This document shows, one piece after another, positions 25,426 through 37,290 of a stretch of 64,000 bases of DNA; within the stretch, counting starts at the first letter, position 1, and every line of letters begins with the position of its first letter. This stretch comes from Calendula officinalis (taxonomy: Eukaryota; Streptophyta; Magnoliopsida; Asterales; Asteraceae): the NCBI GenBank assembly GCA_963853835.1, contig OY970834.1, forward strand, positions 35,309,257 through 35,373,256. Reading direction: 5' to 3'. The notes below the pieces were generated by a model. That model did not search any database. It was not told the DNA's origin and saw only the letters and a list, made by a program, of their open reading frames with translations. Made by a program: the position numbers and the translations under genes.

Positions 25426-26763
25426 CTAGAGAGGATTGTGTAGGATGGAAGACCGAGTTATAACCCGATGGTGGGCGACTTGGAGGTGGTGATAGGGGCT
25501 GTCGTTAGTGGTGTTGTGGAGGAGGCAGTGGTTTAGAACCCTAATTGTCGTTGAGGAATGCTTGGACAGGTGGACCAGTGAGCGATTTACAGCTGGCATT
25601 TTCGTCCAATCAGAATCGTTCGTTGTGATGAGGTGGCATGAAATCATCATGTGTAACCTCATATATGGGGGAGGATTACCATAAGTTGTACGTTAGCTCT
25701 GTGTTTGTTTATAAGTAACAAGCAATTATTCAAAAAATATAATACTAAACATATAACATATATTTCTGATTGATTAAGCATTCGTTTAATACTAAAATGT
25801 TTCAAATAATATGCTTCTGGTGAATTATACAAGAAATGACATACACGTTTCATAGTTTTTGAGGCAAAAAATTATAGTGATAGTTTAATTAGATTAATTG
25901 GATGGTTAGTGAGGAATGAGTCCCACATATTTTGAATAAAGTGAGGTTAATATTGTTTAAAAGTAAAAGTAAGGATAAAAGGATCATTTTACTTTATTAA
26001 AGCAGATAGTTAGTAGGTGTGAATCTCACTATTTTTTGCCAAATAAGGTAATTTTTCAAAGTGTATCACTTATTTTGATTCACCCTAAAAAAGAAAGTGT
26101 ATCACTTATTCTGAATCGGAGGAAGTATATTTCTTTGTGGTCACCGATATCATTGTTAACAAATCCAGTCGTTTATATCATGTTTCTGCAAATGACATAA
26201 CAATTTCATGCAATAAAAGTTTGCTGAAAATCAAGTCCATTTCAAAAATTCATAAAAAAATAAGTGATATTTACAAAAGTATCTACATCTGTTTCTTCAA
26301 CCAGATACATGATCCTTGGGTTGGACATTTTCCTCAAGGGCTTCCAGAAGATTCAAACAAGAGAAAATGGTAACCGTTTATTTTATACGGCTTGATTTGG
26401 GTAGTGTTTATCATTAATAAAGTCTTTTTTTAACACGAATTAAACGTTTTTAAATAATAATGATAATTTTAAGTTTATTAAAGATGTTTAATAAAATAAA
26501 AGCACCCCTAATGATAATTTTTGAGTTTATTAAAAGCCATAACCCATAAAAAAACACCCCTAAATTGGGATTCGAAACAGCCCTTCGTTATCATTTTCCA
26601 TAAAATAAAATGTTGTGATTTTTTCACCACATGTTTTAACTCATGTACCACAATATATGCTTTATATAGTTGTACAATCTGTAGAAATAGTTGTATGATG
26701 TGGTGTAGTCATCAAATTTAGTGGTATAAAAATTAACTCTCTAAAATAAAAGCACCGAATCGC
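25426..26763. other. Intergenic region upstream of MSH5; no gene seen
   Basis: AT-rich, with short ORFs of no resemblance. 'gtatcacttattctgaatcggaggaagta' around 26040-26130 contains a twice-repeated phrase typical of small transposon debris. Confidence 0.5.
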
Positions 26764-26771
26764 TTTCGCGC
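26764..26771 (+). promoter_or_regulatory. E2F-like site TTTCGCGC upstream of MSH5
   Basis: A perfect match to the plant E2F consensus TTTSGCGC, 81 bases before the MSH5 start codon. E2F sites are common in plant replication and repair genes; use here is inferred. Confidence 0.45.
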
Positions 26772-26851
26772 CATACTCTGCTAAACACACACACACACTT
26801 CGTCTTTCCCAGCGATCCTCTCACTATCAGTCTCCTCACAGAGTTTGTGCT

Positions 26852-29800
26852 ATGGAGGAGGTCGACGAAACAGAAGCTGTACCTCAGGTGCGTTCAATTT
26901 TACGCCATACATTCGTTCTTACTCTTAATCAGCATACATACCAACTGATAACTTACATGCATTTTCATATTTTGTAACCTAATTTCTAGCTGTTCGTTGT
27001 TTTCATGATTCCTTAGTTGCTTCTTATCGTTTATTAATCACTTCAATGAATTAGGCGTTATTTGTGCTAATGTTTGATTTCTAGTTTGCGCCTTATAATT
27101 TCGTTTGTTTAATCTCATTTTCCGTATTTTTTTTTATCTCTATCAACTGTGATTCTGGTTTCTAAATGGATATAAGTAGACGAATTTTTGCTAGTTAGTA
27201 GTTTGTATCTCATCAATTGCAACTCACTGATGCAATTAATGATTCAGTAGAATAATATGAGCAATCCTGTGAATTTTTCAAATCATTCAGCAAAAGCATG
27301 CCGGCTTTAAATAGGATACACACTGGTTCATTAATAGATTGCCACATGGACAACACTAATCCGCCTTTTTAACTAACTTTGGGAATAAATACTTAGGAAA
27401 TGCTAAACATATGGCGGTGATTAAAAACCATTTATAGTTAACTTTTTAATTATTTTTGCTATCCTATAAGGCTGGAATAACATGATACAATATTTTGCCT
27501 GAACATCTTTGGTATTAATATGGCTTTTCTATGCAGGTCTACATGGCATGCCTCATGCATGGTCAAAGGTAAGCTCCTTAGGTCAACAAGCATCAGTGTT
27601 AATTGCCATTTGGTAATTCCTATTGCATTGGCATGTAGTAACACCATGGTGATGTAATATAATACAAACTAATATAGGATAATATGCATAGTCAAAATTT
27701 CCTGCAGCCAAAATATTACCTTTTAAATCATTGTTTAGTAACTTCTGGTGGAGTTAACTCGTTATGAAAATCATGTTGTCAGAGTTGGAATTTCATATTA
27801 TGATACTCTTACACGTGAACTCCATGTGCTGGAACTTTGGGAAGATGGTACTTCTGAGTTCCCTCTAATTGATATGGGTAAAAGATACTTGTGCTTGTCC
27901 TCTTACATACAACATTTATTTCAAGTTGAAGCCAATTTAGTTGGCTCATCAATAACAACCCTCTCATTTTTCTTAATTTATCATGTCTCAGTCAAGTATC
28001 AGGTCAAACCCTTGATCATATACACAAGTACTAAGACCGAAGAATCTCTTTTATCTGCTTTACAACAAAATGGTAATATCAATATATCATATTTTACTTG
28101 CATTATGCACATTGAGCTTGTGGATTCTTTATTTATTATTGTCAGTGATACAGATACAGATGGTTCAAGTGAGGTGCCTACTGTGAAGCTTATGAAGAGC
28201 TCAATATTTAGCTATGAACAAGCATGGCACAGGTGTAGTATGTATACACTGAAAAGTTCTACAGTTATGCAATTCCACCTAATTTTTGTTTTCAGCAATG
28301 AAACTCAGTTATTGATGACTGTTTTTAAGGGGAATGGGATGTAAATACAGGGGACAAACGAAAATCTGCTTAATTGTTGATTTGATGTTTTGTATCTTAT
28401 ATTTTCATAAAGCAGATTAGTATATCTTCGAGTAACAGGAATGGATGATGGGTTAAACATCAAAGAAAGAACCTGCTTTGTAAGTATTCACATGAATATG
28501 CCAATTTATCACTACTTTGTAGTTGTAATGTACTAATGTTTCCATCCATAAATGATTATATTTTGAATTGAGTGACCATTCTTATTTTTTTTTCTTTCTT
28601 TTAACTATAGTTAAGTTCTATGATGGACATCGATAGTGAAGTTCAAGTTCGTGCTAGTGGAGGACTTCTTGCCATATTGGAGAACGAGAGAGTCGTTGAT
28701 ACTATTGAACAGAATGAATGTGGGAGTGTATCAATTGCAATCAATTCCGTCATGCAAATCTCATTGTATATATCTCATCATAATTTTTCCTGTTTTTGTA
28801 TAACAATCTACTGGTTTTTGGTTTGGTTATTATTTTCCCATTTAAAATGCAGAAACAAATTCCTTAAAGTTGACTCTGCAGCTCACGAGGCACTGCAGAT
28901 ATTCCAAACAGACAAACATCCAAGCCACATGGGTATTGGTAGAGCAAAAGAAGGGTAATCATTAGTCTTAATTCTACTTACGTATATACCAAAAGTAAAT
29001 TTAAATTATGGTTAATTGTTTGCAGGTTTTCTGTCTTTGGCATGCTGAATAAGGTATGGAGATTTCTTTTTCTTTTAGTCTTCCTTAGAACTGAAAATTC
29101 AATTCCAACTAACTGATGTTTTCGATTTTAGTGTGTGACACCTATGGGTCAACGTCTTCTCAGGTAAACACGGATTTGCCTCTTTAATTTCAGTAAATAT
29201 AACTTTACTTACAGGTTAAATACTGATGGTGTTGGATGGATTGTTTTCTTTGTAATAATAGGACATGGTTTCTCAGGCCCATACTAGACCTTGACAACTT
29301 GAATAGTCGTCTTAATGTCGTATCCGATCTATATACATCTTCCTATTTCTTATGAGATTATTGATGCAAGCAGTGTAACTGATTTCAAAGGTTGTTAATG
29401 AGTGATAGATAATCAGCACTTTAGCATTTGTGATTCATTTCTTAATTATTACACTTGTAAGATGGAGTGGTGATATTGAAACATGTCTTGCGGGATCTTA
29501 CCAAAATAGCCTCAATTTTTCCCTTAAAATTGCATTTCTTCTAGTAGTTAGTTGTGGTAGTAGAGAAGTATGAATCAATTTTATTTTTATTTTAGGTTAG
29601 GGCAGAAAAATCTTGGGTGGACAGTATAATTGTGGGAAGGACAAAAATGGTTGTTTTCTTTGACAGATTCAGATATCATTCTTTGTATCATCTGAAGAAT
29701 TGTTGACTTCTTTACGGGCTACACTGAAATCTGTTAAGGATGTTCCCCACATACTGAAGGTACATTACTATCTTCTCTATTCTCTTCAAGCACATGTTAA

Positions 29801-32800
29801 TTTCTTTGATGTTGTTGTTTAATCATGCTGAGTTAAATAGTATGCTACAATCCTCATTTCTGTAGCATTGATTTTTTTTAATATATGGATGGGTAATGAA
29901 ATAGTTCTGTTTGCTAATTGTTCTTTCTGTATCTTTATCATGTATTTTCTCTCCATATTTATCATTTTCTTTGTCATGGAAGAAATTCAATTCCCCAAGT
30001 TCAGTATGTACCAGTGCTGAGTGGACTGCCTTTTTGAAGGTAATATTTGTTCTGTGTTTCAAGTTAACTCTGTCTTCAGTGTATGAACTATATAGACAAT
30101 TCGTTAACCTTTGGGCTTCTGGTTGACCTTGAGTCATTAATTTTATGTTACAACTTATACATAATTATATATATTCTTTTATTTTTGTAGAGCCTTGCAG
30201 CACTCCTTCATATCAACAAGATATTTGAACTAGGAATTTCTGAAAATCTTCAGGAGCATGTTAACTATTATAATATACATATACATATTGTTGACAAGGT
30301 ATAATTTTTTTTAATAGCATGGTAATGCTGCAGGATTTTGTCATTTGTTTTCATACGATCCATTTAGTTAGCAGGCTATTAATTAATTTTTGAGTTGTGA
30401 CAGGCTGCTGCATGCATCTCAATGGATTTAGCTTATGTTTATGAACTGGTTAGTTCATTTCATTATATGCTTCTTCAAGTTAGACTCAATTGCAGTGAAG
30501 ATATTGTTACTTCCTCTAAATGCTAGTTTAATTTAGATAATATAATTTAGTTATTCTTTTCACTAATTTGTATCCTGAATGACTAATTTTCAAGTAAAAC
30601 CTGAAACTTAATGATAAGAAATTCCATAAATTTTCCTCACCTGATTTTCCTATAATGTTATAATTGTTTTTTTTTTTCTGTAGGTAATTGGTGTTATTGA
30701 TGTAAATAGAAGTAAAGACAAAGGTTATGAGACAACTGTGAAAGATGGTTTTTGTGACGAGGTTAAGGACATTATAATTGGATTCCCTCACCTGTTTATG
30801 TGTATGTTCCATTCTCATGAAAACCCATAATAAAATGCAGTTGGATGAACTGAGGCAAATATATGAAGAATTGCCAGAATTTCTGGAGGAGGTAAGTCAA
30901 CATTGGAAACTGAAACAAAAAATCAAGTATATAATATATTTTGTGCATCTATTGTGCTAATATGATCAAAATCATTGCTTTAACAGGTGTCATCATTGGA
31001 ACTTGCACGTCTTCCTTACATGTCCAGGGACAAATTGCTTCCACAAGTTGTTTATATAAATCAAATAGGTGTGTTACTCTTCATTTGTTGAGCTTATTTA
31101 CCATGTTTGATATATAGTCTAATAGTTAATTTATAGGATACCGCTTAATTTTCTTTCAACAAAAACAAAATAGTTATCAGGGAGAGTGATAAAGAAAAAA
31201 AGTGATACTCTTTGGGTTTGAAACAATAATTGTCAGGTTGAGATTATGGAGAATGAAGTCAATCGTCAGTTACATTGGGGTTTTAATTTAGAGTTGATCA
31301 ATTGTTTAACACTTAAAAGGCTATAGTTCTTTTAAAATCATAAGTTGCTTACAATCCCACATCGTCTGAGTGAAGAAAAGAAGGATGAAGGGAGTGGGTA
31401 TAAAAGCAGCAGGCCATGGAGTGAATAAGCATACCTTTCTCGGCCTTTTGGCTAAGATCAAGTGTAGTATCTGTTCTTATCAGTTTAATATCTGATATGT
31501 GGGCCATCGGCCCACTCGATATTAATCTTATTTTTTATGGGGAAAGGCCCACCACAATAGCTTGCTATTGAGGTCTTTGAGGGTCGTCTTGGTGTTGCAC
31601 TATTGCCTTGGCCTGGCCCACCCCTCCAATACATAGTTAAACTTTTTTGCTTTAAAAATTCTGAAGTCCAAATAATGAGATGAAATAATTTAGAGTTAAT
31701 GTGATTAGGCAGCAAGCTGGGAATTAGAATCTTTCTCCTGTTGTTAAATCAGTGTTGAAATTGTGAGATATCTTCATATTCTTGCTTTTTGTTACCATCA
31801 TCAAATAGGTTATTTGATGTGCATATTTAAAGAAAAACTTGAGGAACGGGTTCTAGCTAACCTTCAAGACTATGAATTTGCTGTAAGCTGGTTACTTGTT
31901 ATCATTCAAGAAGTGGATGCTTTATATTAAATCCTAAATTAGAAAAATGATTTCTGTTATCTAGTTCTCTGATGAAGATGGTGATGTTAAAAGGTTCTAC
32001 TACCGCAATGCAAAAACACAAGAACTGGACAGCCTTTTAGGAGACATTTATCATAAAATCCTCGGTATGTGCTCTTATATCTCAATGTGTTGTACATTGA
32101 GATATTCCTTTCTGCAATTTTAAAATATGGTAACTTGATTATATATATGTTTTTGTTTCAATACTTGATCCTTAAGACATGGAGAGAGCCATCACAAGGG
32201 ACTTAGTGTCGCATATTCTTGAGTTCTCATTGCATCTACTCAAGGGAATCAATTTTGCAGCCGAACTTGATTGGTCAGATACATTATTTAGTTGATTGCT
32301 TCTTTTTTCTTGTTGACTTAATTTTTTTATCGACTATCTTTGCTCATGTTTGTATAGCTATTTGTCATTGGCATTGGTTGCTCGTCAGAACAATTATGTA
32401 AGACCCACATTGACTGCTGAACCTGTGCTTGACATTAAAAATGGAAGGTCCGAATTTTATTTTATTATATTTTATAATTAAAAAACCCACTCAGCACACT
32501 GCACTTCTCAGAATGGACTTTCAAATGGATTCGTTTATTTATTAAGCATTTACGTAGTCTGTGGGCAGACATGTTTTGCAGGAAATGACAGTTGACACAT
32601 TTATCCCTAATGATACAAAGATTATCGATAATGGTATGTGTTATCTATTGTTTCTTGGTTTTCCTGGTTTTTGGGACTAATAAGAAACACCATGCTAATT
32701 CTTTTAACATTTTTCAGGGAGTATTCATATCATTACTGGACCTAATTATTCAGGCAAAAGCATATATATAAAGCAGGTTCAGTCCAATGATTCCTGTTGA

Positions 32801-34568
32801 ACAGCCTCTGTTCTATGTATATTGAATTTGTTTAGGTCAACGGTCACGTTTAAAAAAAAAATGCAGGTAGCACTAATAGTTTTTCTTGCCCACATTGGAA
32901 GTTTTGTACCAGCAGATGCTGCAAAAGTGGGTTTAACTGATAGGTTTGGTGCTTTGCTTTTCACACTTTTTTCCTGAAATGCATCTAATAATATACAACT
33001 GACTACCATATATGTAAAATTATAGAATTTTCTGTGCTATGGGAAGCAAGGTTATGACTGCAGAACAATCCACATTTATGATTGATTTACACCAAGTTGG
33101 AATGATGCTGAGGTAGGTATCTCTTATGTAACCAACCAATCATAACTAATTTGTCATACTGATGTTAAAAACTTTCAAGGCATGCTACTTGTCGATCATT
33201 ATGTCTGCTAGATGAATTTGGCAAGGGAACACTTACTGAAGGTTAGTTGTTGACAGGTGTAAATAATTTCTGTATATGATCGATCATGTATTAATGTAAA
33301 CTAAACATGCCCCAATTTTTCTTTGTAGATGGTATTGGTCTCCTTGGTGGAACAATTGATTATTTCATCTCAATGCATACTCCTCCAAAGGTTTGTTACT
33401 CTTTCCGTGGTTTACATTTAATACAAACTTATGTGACAATTATATATAGTTTTGAGGTTAATAAATAAGATTTTATGAAGTATCCACAACTTTTGGAATA
33501 AACCATGTGAGATTGTTGACTACCTGCTTTTGTTCATACATGCATGGTGCAGGTTCTAATCTGCACTCACTTGACCCAGATATTTGTTGATACTGATTTA
33601 TCTCAGGTATGCAACACAACCGACTTCAAAGCATTTTAAGCTTTTAGTCATATGTTACTAATTCTTATCATTGATATATATCAGTCTGATAAAGTACAAT
33701 ACCACACTATGAGCGTGTTAAGACCTGATGACAGTAGTGACAACATTGAGGAAATTGTATTTCTATATAGATATTGCCATAAACTCACATTGTTAGCATA
33801 TGTACCCACCCATTAAAGATCGTTTGTATTATATGAAACTAAAAGTGGTATTAAAAGAATATACAATTTCTAAGTCATTGTTTATGTTCTCTTGCAATAC
33901 ATGTAATATTTGTGTTGTATATCTCAGGCTGGTCCCTGGACATGCACTTCTTAGCTATGGTATGTTAGTATCAATTATTCACCATGGGTAAAAAACTTTT
34001 TTTTTGTTAATGTCACTCATTTTAATTCTCTTTTGCAGGACTACATTGTGCTCTACTTGCTGGTATGTTCAAAAAAATCTGAATGAATTTTACCATATCT
34101 GATATCATTTCCTTTTTTTAGCATTTGAAGATAGTAAATGAATCATGTCTGATAGAAAACTGAAAGTAACAAGCATACATAGACTTGTGTTATAGAAGCT
34201 GCTTGGAGTTATCTAAGGAAATTGCATTGCATTAGTTGTAGCATAGAGAGACAAATGAAATTGTATTGGGTTTTAATATGATACAAGCTTGTGTAGGTGT
34301 ACCTGAAGAAGTAATTAGGAGAGCAGCAGTTATATTGGATGCTACCACCAAGGGCACTCATATAGACCGAGCTTCTAATGAAATGATATCAGCTCAAGAT
34401 GAACAATATAAGGTAAGGTGCTATATTTACTAAGGTTATGTATGTATTTCTTTTTTGTATAAACTATAACCATCATGGCAGGATGCTGTGGAGAAGATGG
34501 TAGCTTTTGATGCTGTTAATGGTGATCTGGCCCAGTTTTTTCAACATCTTTTCCCTGGTCAACCCTAG
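26852..34568 (+). CDS. MSH5: MutS homologue MSH5, meiotic recombination protein
   Basis: MSH5 pairs with MSH4 to form a clamp that stabilises meiotic recombination intermediates and promotes crossovers. Exons: 26852-26887, 27537-27568, 27783-27877, 27992-28072, 28154-28232, 28416-28479, 28611-28765, 28853-28954, 29026-29053, 29132-29163, 29262-29319, 29673-29759, 29983-30039, 30191-30298, 30404-30448, 30684-30761, 30841-30891, 30987-31068, 31809-31882, 31965-32064, 32177-32273, 32358-32447, 32569-32633, 32718-32776, 32867-32943, 33026-33112, 33180-33241, 33329-33390, 33553-33606, 33685-33770, 33928-33959, 34039-34062, 34297-34412, 34482-34568. They total 2,442 nt, 813 codons plus TAG, close to the known plant length. 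Walker A GPNYSGKS is residues 573-580 and Walker B LLDEFGKG 649-656. All introns are GT-AG except intron 30, which starts AT. Exon edges are by eye. Confidence 0.93.
31354..31406 (+). promoter_or_regulatory. Plant snRNA promoter: USE and TATA box for U2
   Basis: The upstream sequence element ATCCCACATCG (31354-31364) matches the plant consensus RTCCCACATCG exactly. TATAAAAG (31399-31406) follows at the spacing used by RNA polymerase II snRNA genes, 32 bases before the RNA start. Confidence 0.9.
31431..31627 (+). ncRNA. U2 spliceosomal snRNA, inside MSH5 intron 18
   Basis: The sequence begins ATACCTTTCTCGGCCTTTTG and contains the branch-point recognition region GTGTAGTATCTG and the GGGCC-atc-GGCCC hairpin. 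It continues through a U-rich Sm-like site (ATTTTTTATGG) and ends in the GGCCTGGCCCACCCC stem, about 197 nt as expected for plant U2. U2 pairs with intron branch points during splicing. A plant 3' box (CAATACATAGTTAAAC) follows. The gene has its own promoter and lies in the same direction as MSH5, within its intron 18 (31069-31808). Confidence 0.95.
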
Positions 34569-35189
34569 AAGCTACTTTTTTAGTTAAAGCTAGTTGTAGC
34601 TTCTTACCAGTTTTTGAACTATCTTCTTCATTTTGGTAAAAAAACAGTGGCTTTATTCATATGCTATAGTTGTCGACTCTTTTAGCTTATGTACCAGAGA
34701 AACTTTATGTCATTGTTTTGCTATAGGATAAAAAACAAAAATATAGTAAAGTTGGTGGTTGAACAGGTTAGAATTGGGAGTTGAAAATGACGAGTGAGAG
34801 GTTTATGGTTCAGCCATCTTGTAGTCAAATCGGGTAAACATATAATTAAGAAACATTACAAATGGTAAAGGAATATAAATATGTAAGGCCATGCTTACCA
34901 TCTGATAAGGTGTCATTCAGTCCTAGTCCTTTTTCAGTAATATGCTGATGTTTTTGTAAAAATTGTTTACTGTTTTTTATAATAAGTGCTAGTACCAGGT
35001 GGAAATGTCTTATAGTGGGCTCGTGTGCTACTGCTCACCTTTTTAGGGACATATTCCCATATCTTGTAATGGTAAGTATGACGGAATTAGTTAACAAATT
35101 ACCAAGCAGATAGAGTGAAGAAAATAATTGGAATTTGATTTCAACCGAATATGTGTATTCATTGGGCTAACTGCTAGTCTGATTATAAC
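34569..35189. other. MSH5 3' flank; no gene seen
   Basis: AT-rich sequence after the MSH5 stop codon that leads into the duplicated MSH5 segment. No open frame of note. Confidence 0.5.
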
Positions 35190-35486
35190 AGGTGTCATGT
35201 CGTAATTGGAACTTGCACGTACTGCTAGAGACAAACTTTCTACAAGTGGTTCATATAAATCAAACAGGTATTTTACCCTCCTTACCGTTTCTAGTTTTCT
35301 TTAGCACCTAATGGAATATAGTTCATCTGGGCTGGAGTTGGTCGTTTTAGTCTTCATTGGTAATTATGAATCTGTTGATATCTGTGAGGAGTGAATATAA
35401 GTTAGAATCATGATACTTTAGTTTGTTATGGTTTTAAATTTTGAGGAATGTAAGGAAAACAGGGCAAAAGCCAAAAGTTACTCACA

Positions 35487-35540
35487 ATCCCACATTGGCT
35501 GAGTGAAGAATTCATAAGTGAAGGGAGTGGGTATAAAAAC
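35487..35540 (+). promoter_or_regulatory. snRNA promoter of the second U2 copy
   Basis: USE reads ATCCCACATTG (35487-35497), one base off the consensus. TATAAAAA (35533-35540) keeps the same distance to the RNA start as in the first copy. Confidence 0.8.
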
Positions 35541-35564
35541 AGCGGCCCTGGAAGTATTAAGGCA

Positions 35565-35760
35565 TACCTTTCTCGGCCTTTTGGCTAAGATCAAGTGTAG
35601 TATCTGTTCTTATCAGTTTAATATCTGATATGTGGGCCATCGGTCCACTCGATATTAATCTTATTTTTCATGGGGAAAGGCCCACCACAATAGCTTGCTA
35701 TTGGGGCTTTTGAGGGTCGCCTTGGTGTTGCACTACTGCCTTGGCCTGGCCCACCCCTCC
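35565..35760 (+). ncRNA. U2 spliceosomal snRNA, second copy
   Basis: The first 79 nt are identical to the copy at 31431, including the branch-point recognition region. A few changes follow, for example the hairpin GGGCC/GGCCC becoming GGGCC/GGTCC (a G-U pair keeps the stem), and changes in the 3' stem region. It lies in the degraded MSH5 duplicate yet keeps promoter spacing and RNA structure, so it is probably expressible. Confidence 0.9.
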
Positions 35761-36357
35761 AGTACATAGTTTAATGTTTTCAGCTTATTAAAGTGATGAG
35801 AATTATTTTAGGGCTAAATTAATTGTAATTTTACCAAACAGCAATAAAAATGCCTCCTTATTTTCTCACCCTAACATACTTTTCCTGTCAATTATCCATA
35901 CTACCCTTCCTTCTTTCTTCTACCATATATATCTGATAAGAGGAGGAAAGTGTATCATATAATGTTTCTTGGTTTTACCTGGGCTTGAGATTTCTTTAGG
36001 ACATGATGGTTTTTGTTTTAATGATTATTTAAATTACTTTTCTCAAGGTATATGCATATCGTTACAGGACCGTATTATTCCTGTTCCTCGTTTTATCTGG
36101 CTTCTGACACTAATGCTCTATGTTTTAATCAGGTTTGTTACTCTTTCCCTGGTTAACATTCTTCATCTATACAAGGAATCCATCCATCCCAATCAGAAAA
36201 TTTGAGAAAAACCACAACCTGTAAGCTGTACTAACTGGAGGAAGTATAACCAGTAACTCATTGCCATAGACTTCATCTTATCAAAATGTGTAACATGCCT
36301 TCACAAGGATTTAAACTTCCATAAGTACTTAAACTATGAATTGGAGCAGTAGTGCAA

Positions 36358-36455
36358 CACCCAAGCGACTTAAACTATAGATTATATTTTGGACTTGTCC
36401 TCTTCGCACCCAAGTGACTTAAACTATAGATTATATTTTGGACTTGTCCTCTTCA
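36358..36455. repeat. Two tandem copies of a 49-bp unit
   Basis: Units 36358-36406 and 36407-36455 differ by two bases (cacccaagc/tgacttaaact... ending ctcttcg/a). Confidence 0.9.
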
Positions 36456-36744
36456 TTCATGCATATTTTGAAGATGAAACATTACATGTGTGCTACTAGC
36501 CGACACATTTATCCTCTCTCACATCAATTTATTATTAAATTACTAAAGATTCAAGTAATTATTTCAAATGCTTACACTAATTACTGAAGTTTCTCTATCC
36601 GGATATGAATCTCATATGCTTCAATCTTTCAAAAGACTCATTTCAAAACAAATTCCAACCCACAATGTAGAAACAGTGGGACAAGGATAAAAAAATGTTG
36701 ACCAAGTTGACTTCTGTATCAACCCCAAGAAAATTGTATAAAAC

Positions 36745-36780
36745 GAGTAGGTTTCCCCGCGCGATGCCGCGGGAGAATTT
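36745..36780 (-). mobile_element. Helitron-like 3' end candidate
   Basis: CCCGCG-CGATGC-CGCGGG (36756-36773) is a perfect 6-bp stem with a 6-nt loop. On the minus strand it is followed by GGAAACCTACTCG, similar to the hairpin-then-CTRR layout of plant Helitron ends, but the terminal CTRR is not exact. No 5' end was found. Confidence 0.35.
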
Positions 36781-37214
36781 CATATAATATCTTAAATACT
36801 ATTTATCGATAATACTAAAGATTAAAAAATATCAAGATTTAAATATTAATTGTCAATAGTAAAATGCATATTCTTACGAATTGCATCCACTATGAATATT
36901 TAGAGGATAATATACTATAACTGAAGAAGAAATAAATCAACAAAGAAAAAATATGGTAAAAAGATCAAGAAAAACAGATAGAAAAAAAGTCGCAAAAAAA
37001 AAAAAAAACAATAAAAGTATAAAAAGCTAAATTTAAGAGGAAAAAATGTAACTCTTGTAAAGTTACGGGAAAAAAGGGTAAAAGATTCAATGGAAGAAAA
37101 AGTCTAGATATTAAATGTTAAAGTTAAGGGTAATAATTGTCATTTCAGAAAAATTAATGTTCAGGGTGCAAAATGTAATTTAAGAAAAGCTGGGAAAAGG
37201 GAAAACAAAAACAA

Positions 37215-37290
37215 ATGCCGCCGAGTTTCGACCTCACGACCTCCTCGTCATTTATACGGAGACCTTACCACCTGGCTAGAACCCCAGATT
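37215..37290 (-). repeat. tRNA-like sequence, SINE candidate
   Basis: On the minus strand, TAGCCAGGTGGTAAGG resembles a polymerase III A box. GGTCGAAACTC, about 45 bases further on, resembles a B box. Both deviate from consensus. There is no clear poly-A tail or target duplication. Confidence 0.35.

Larger units (their letters stand above)
35190..36200 (+). pseudogene. Decayed partial duplication of MSH5
   Basis: 35192-35270 matches MSH5 exon 18 with its acceptor but carries a deletion that breaks the frame. It is followed by intron-18-like sequence with a U2 gene. Exons 19-23 are missing. 35940-36090 resembles intron 23 and exon 24 (the Walker A exon), now without the GPNYSGKS codons intact. 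36134-36170 resembles the start of intron 28 (gtttgttactctttccctgg). The pieces stand in MSH5 order on the same strand, so this is a tandem duplicate eroded by deletions. It cannot encode a MutS protein. Confidence 0.75.

Noticed and set aside
27748..28344. 198-codon ORF as a separate gene
   Set aside because: It is MSH5 exons 3-5 read through two introns that happen to lack stops.
31431..31715. 76-codon minus ORF over the U2 gene
   Set aside because: Antisense to a structural RNA, with no protein resemblance.
33761..33800. Alternative donor GTATTTCT at 33756 for MSH5 exon 30
   Set aside because: It would drop conserved VFLYR residues and put exon 31 out of frame.
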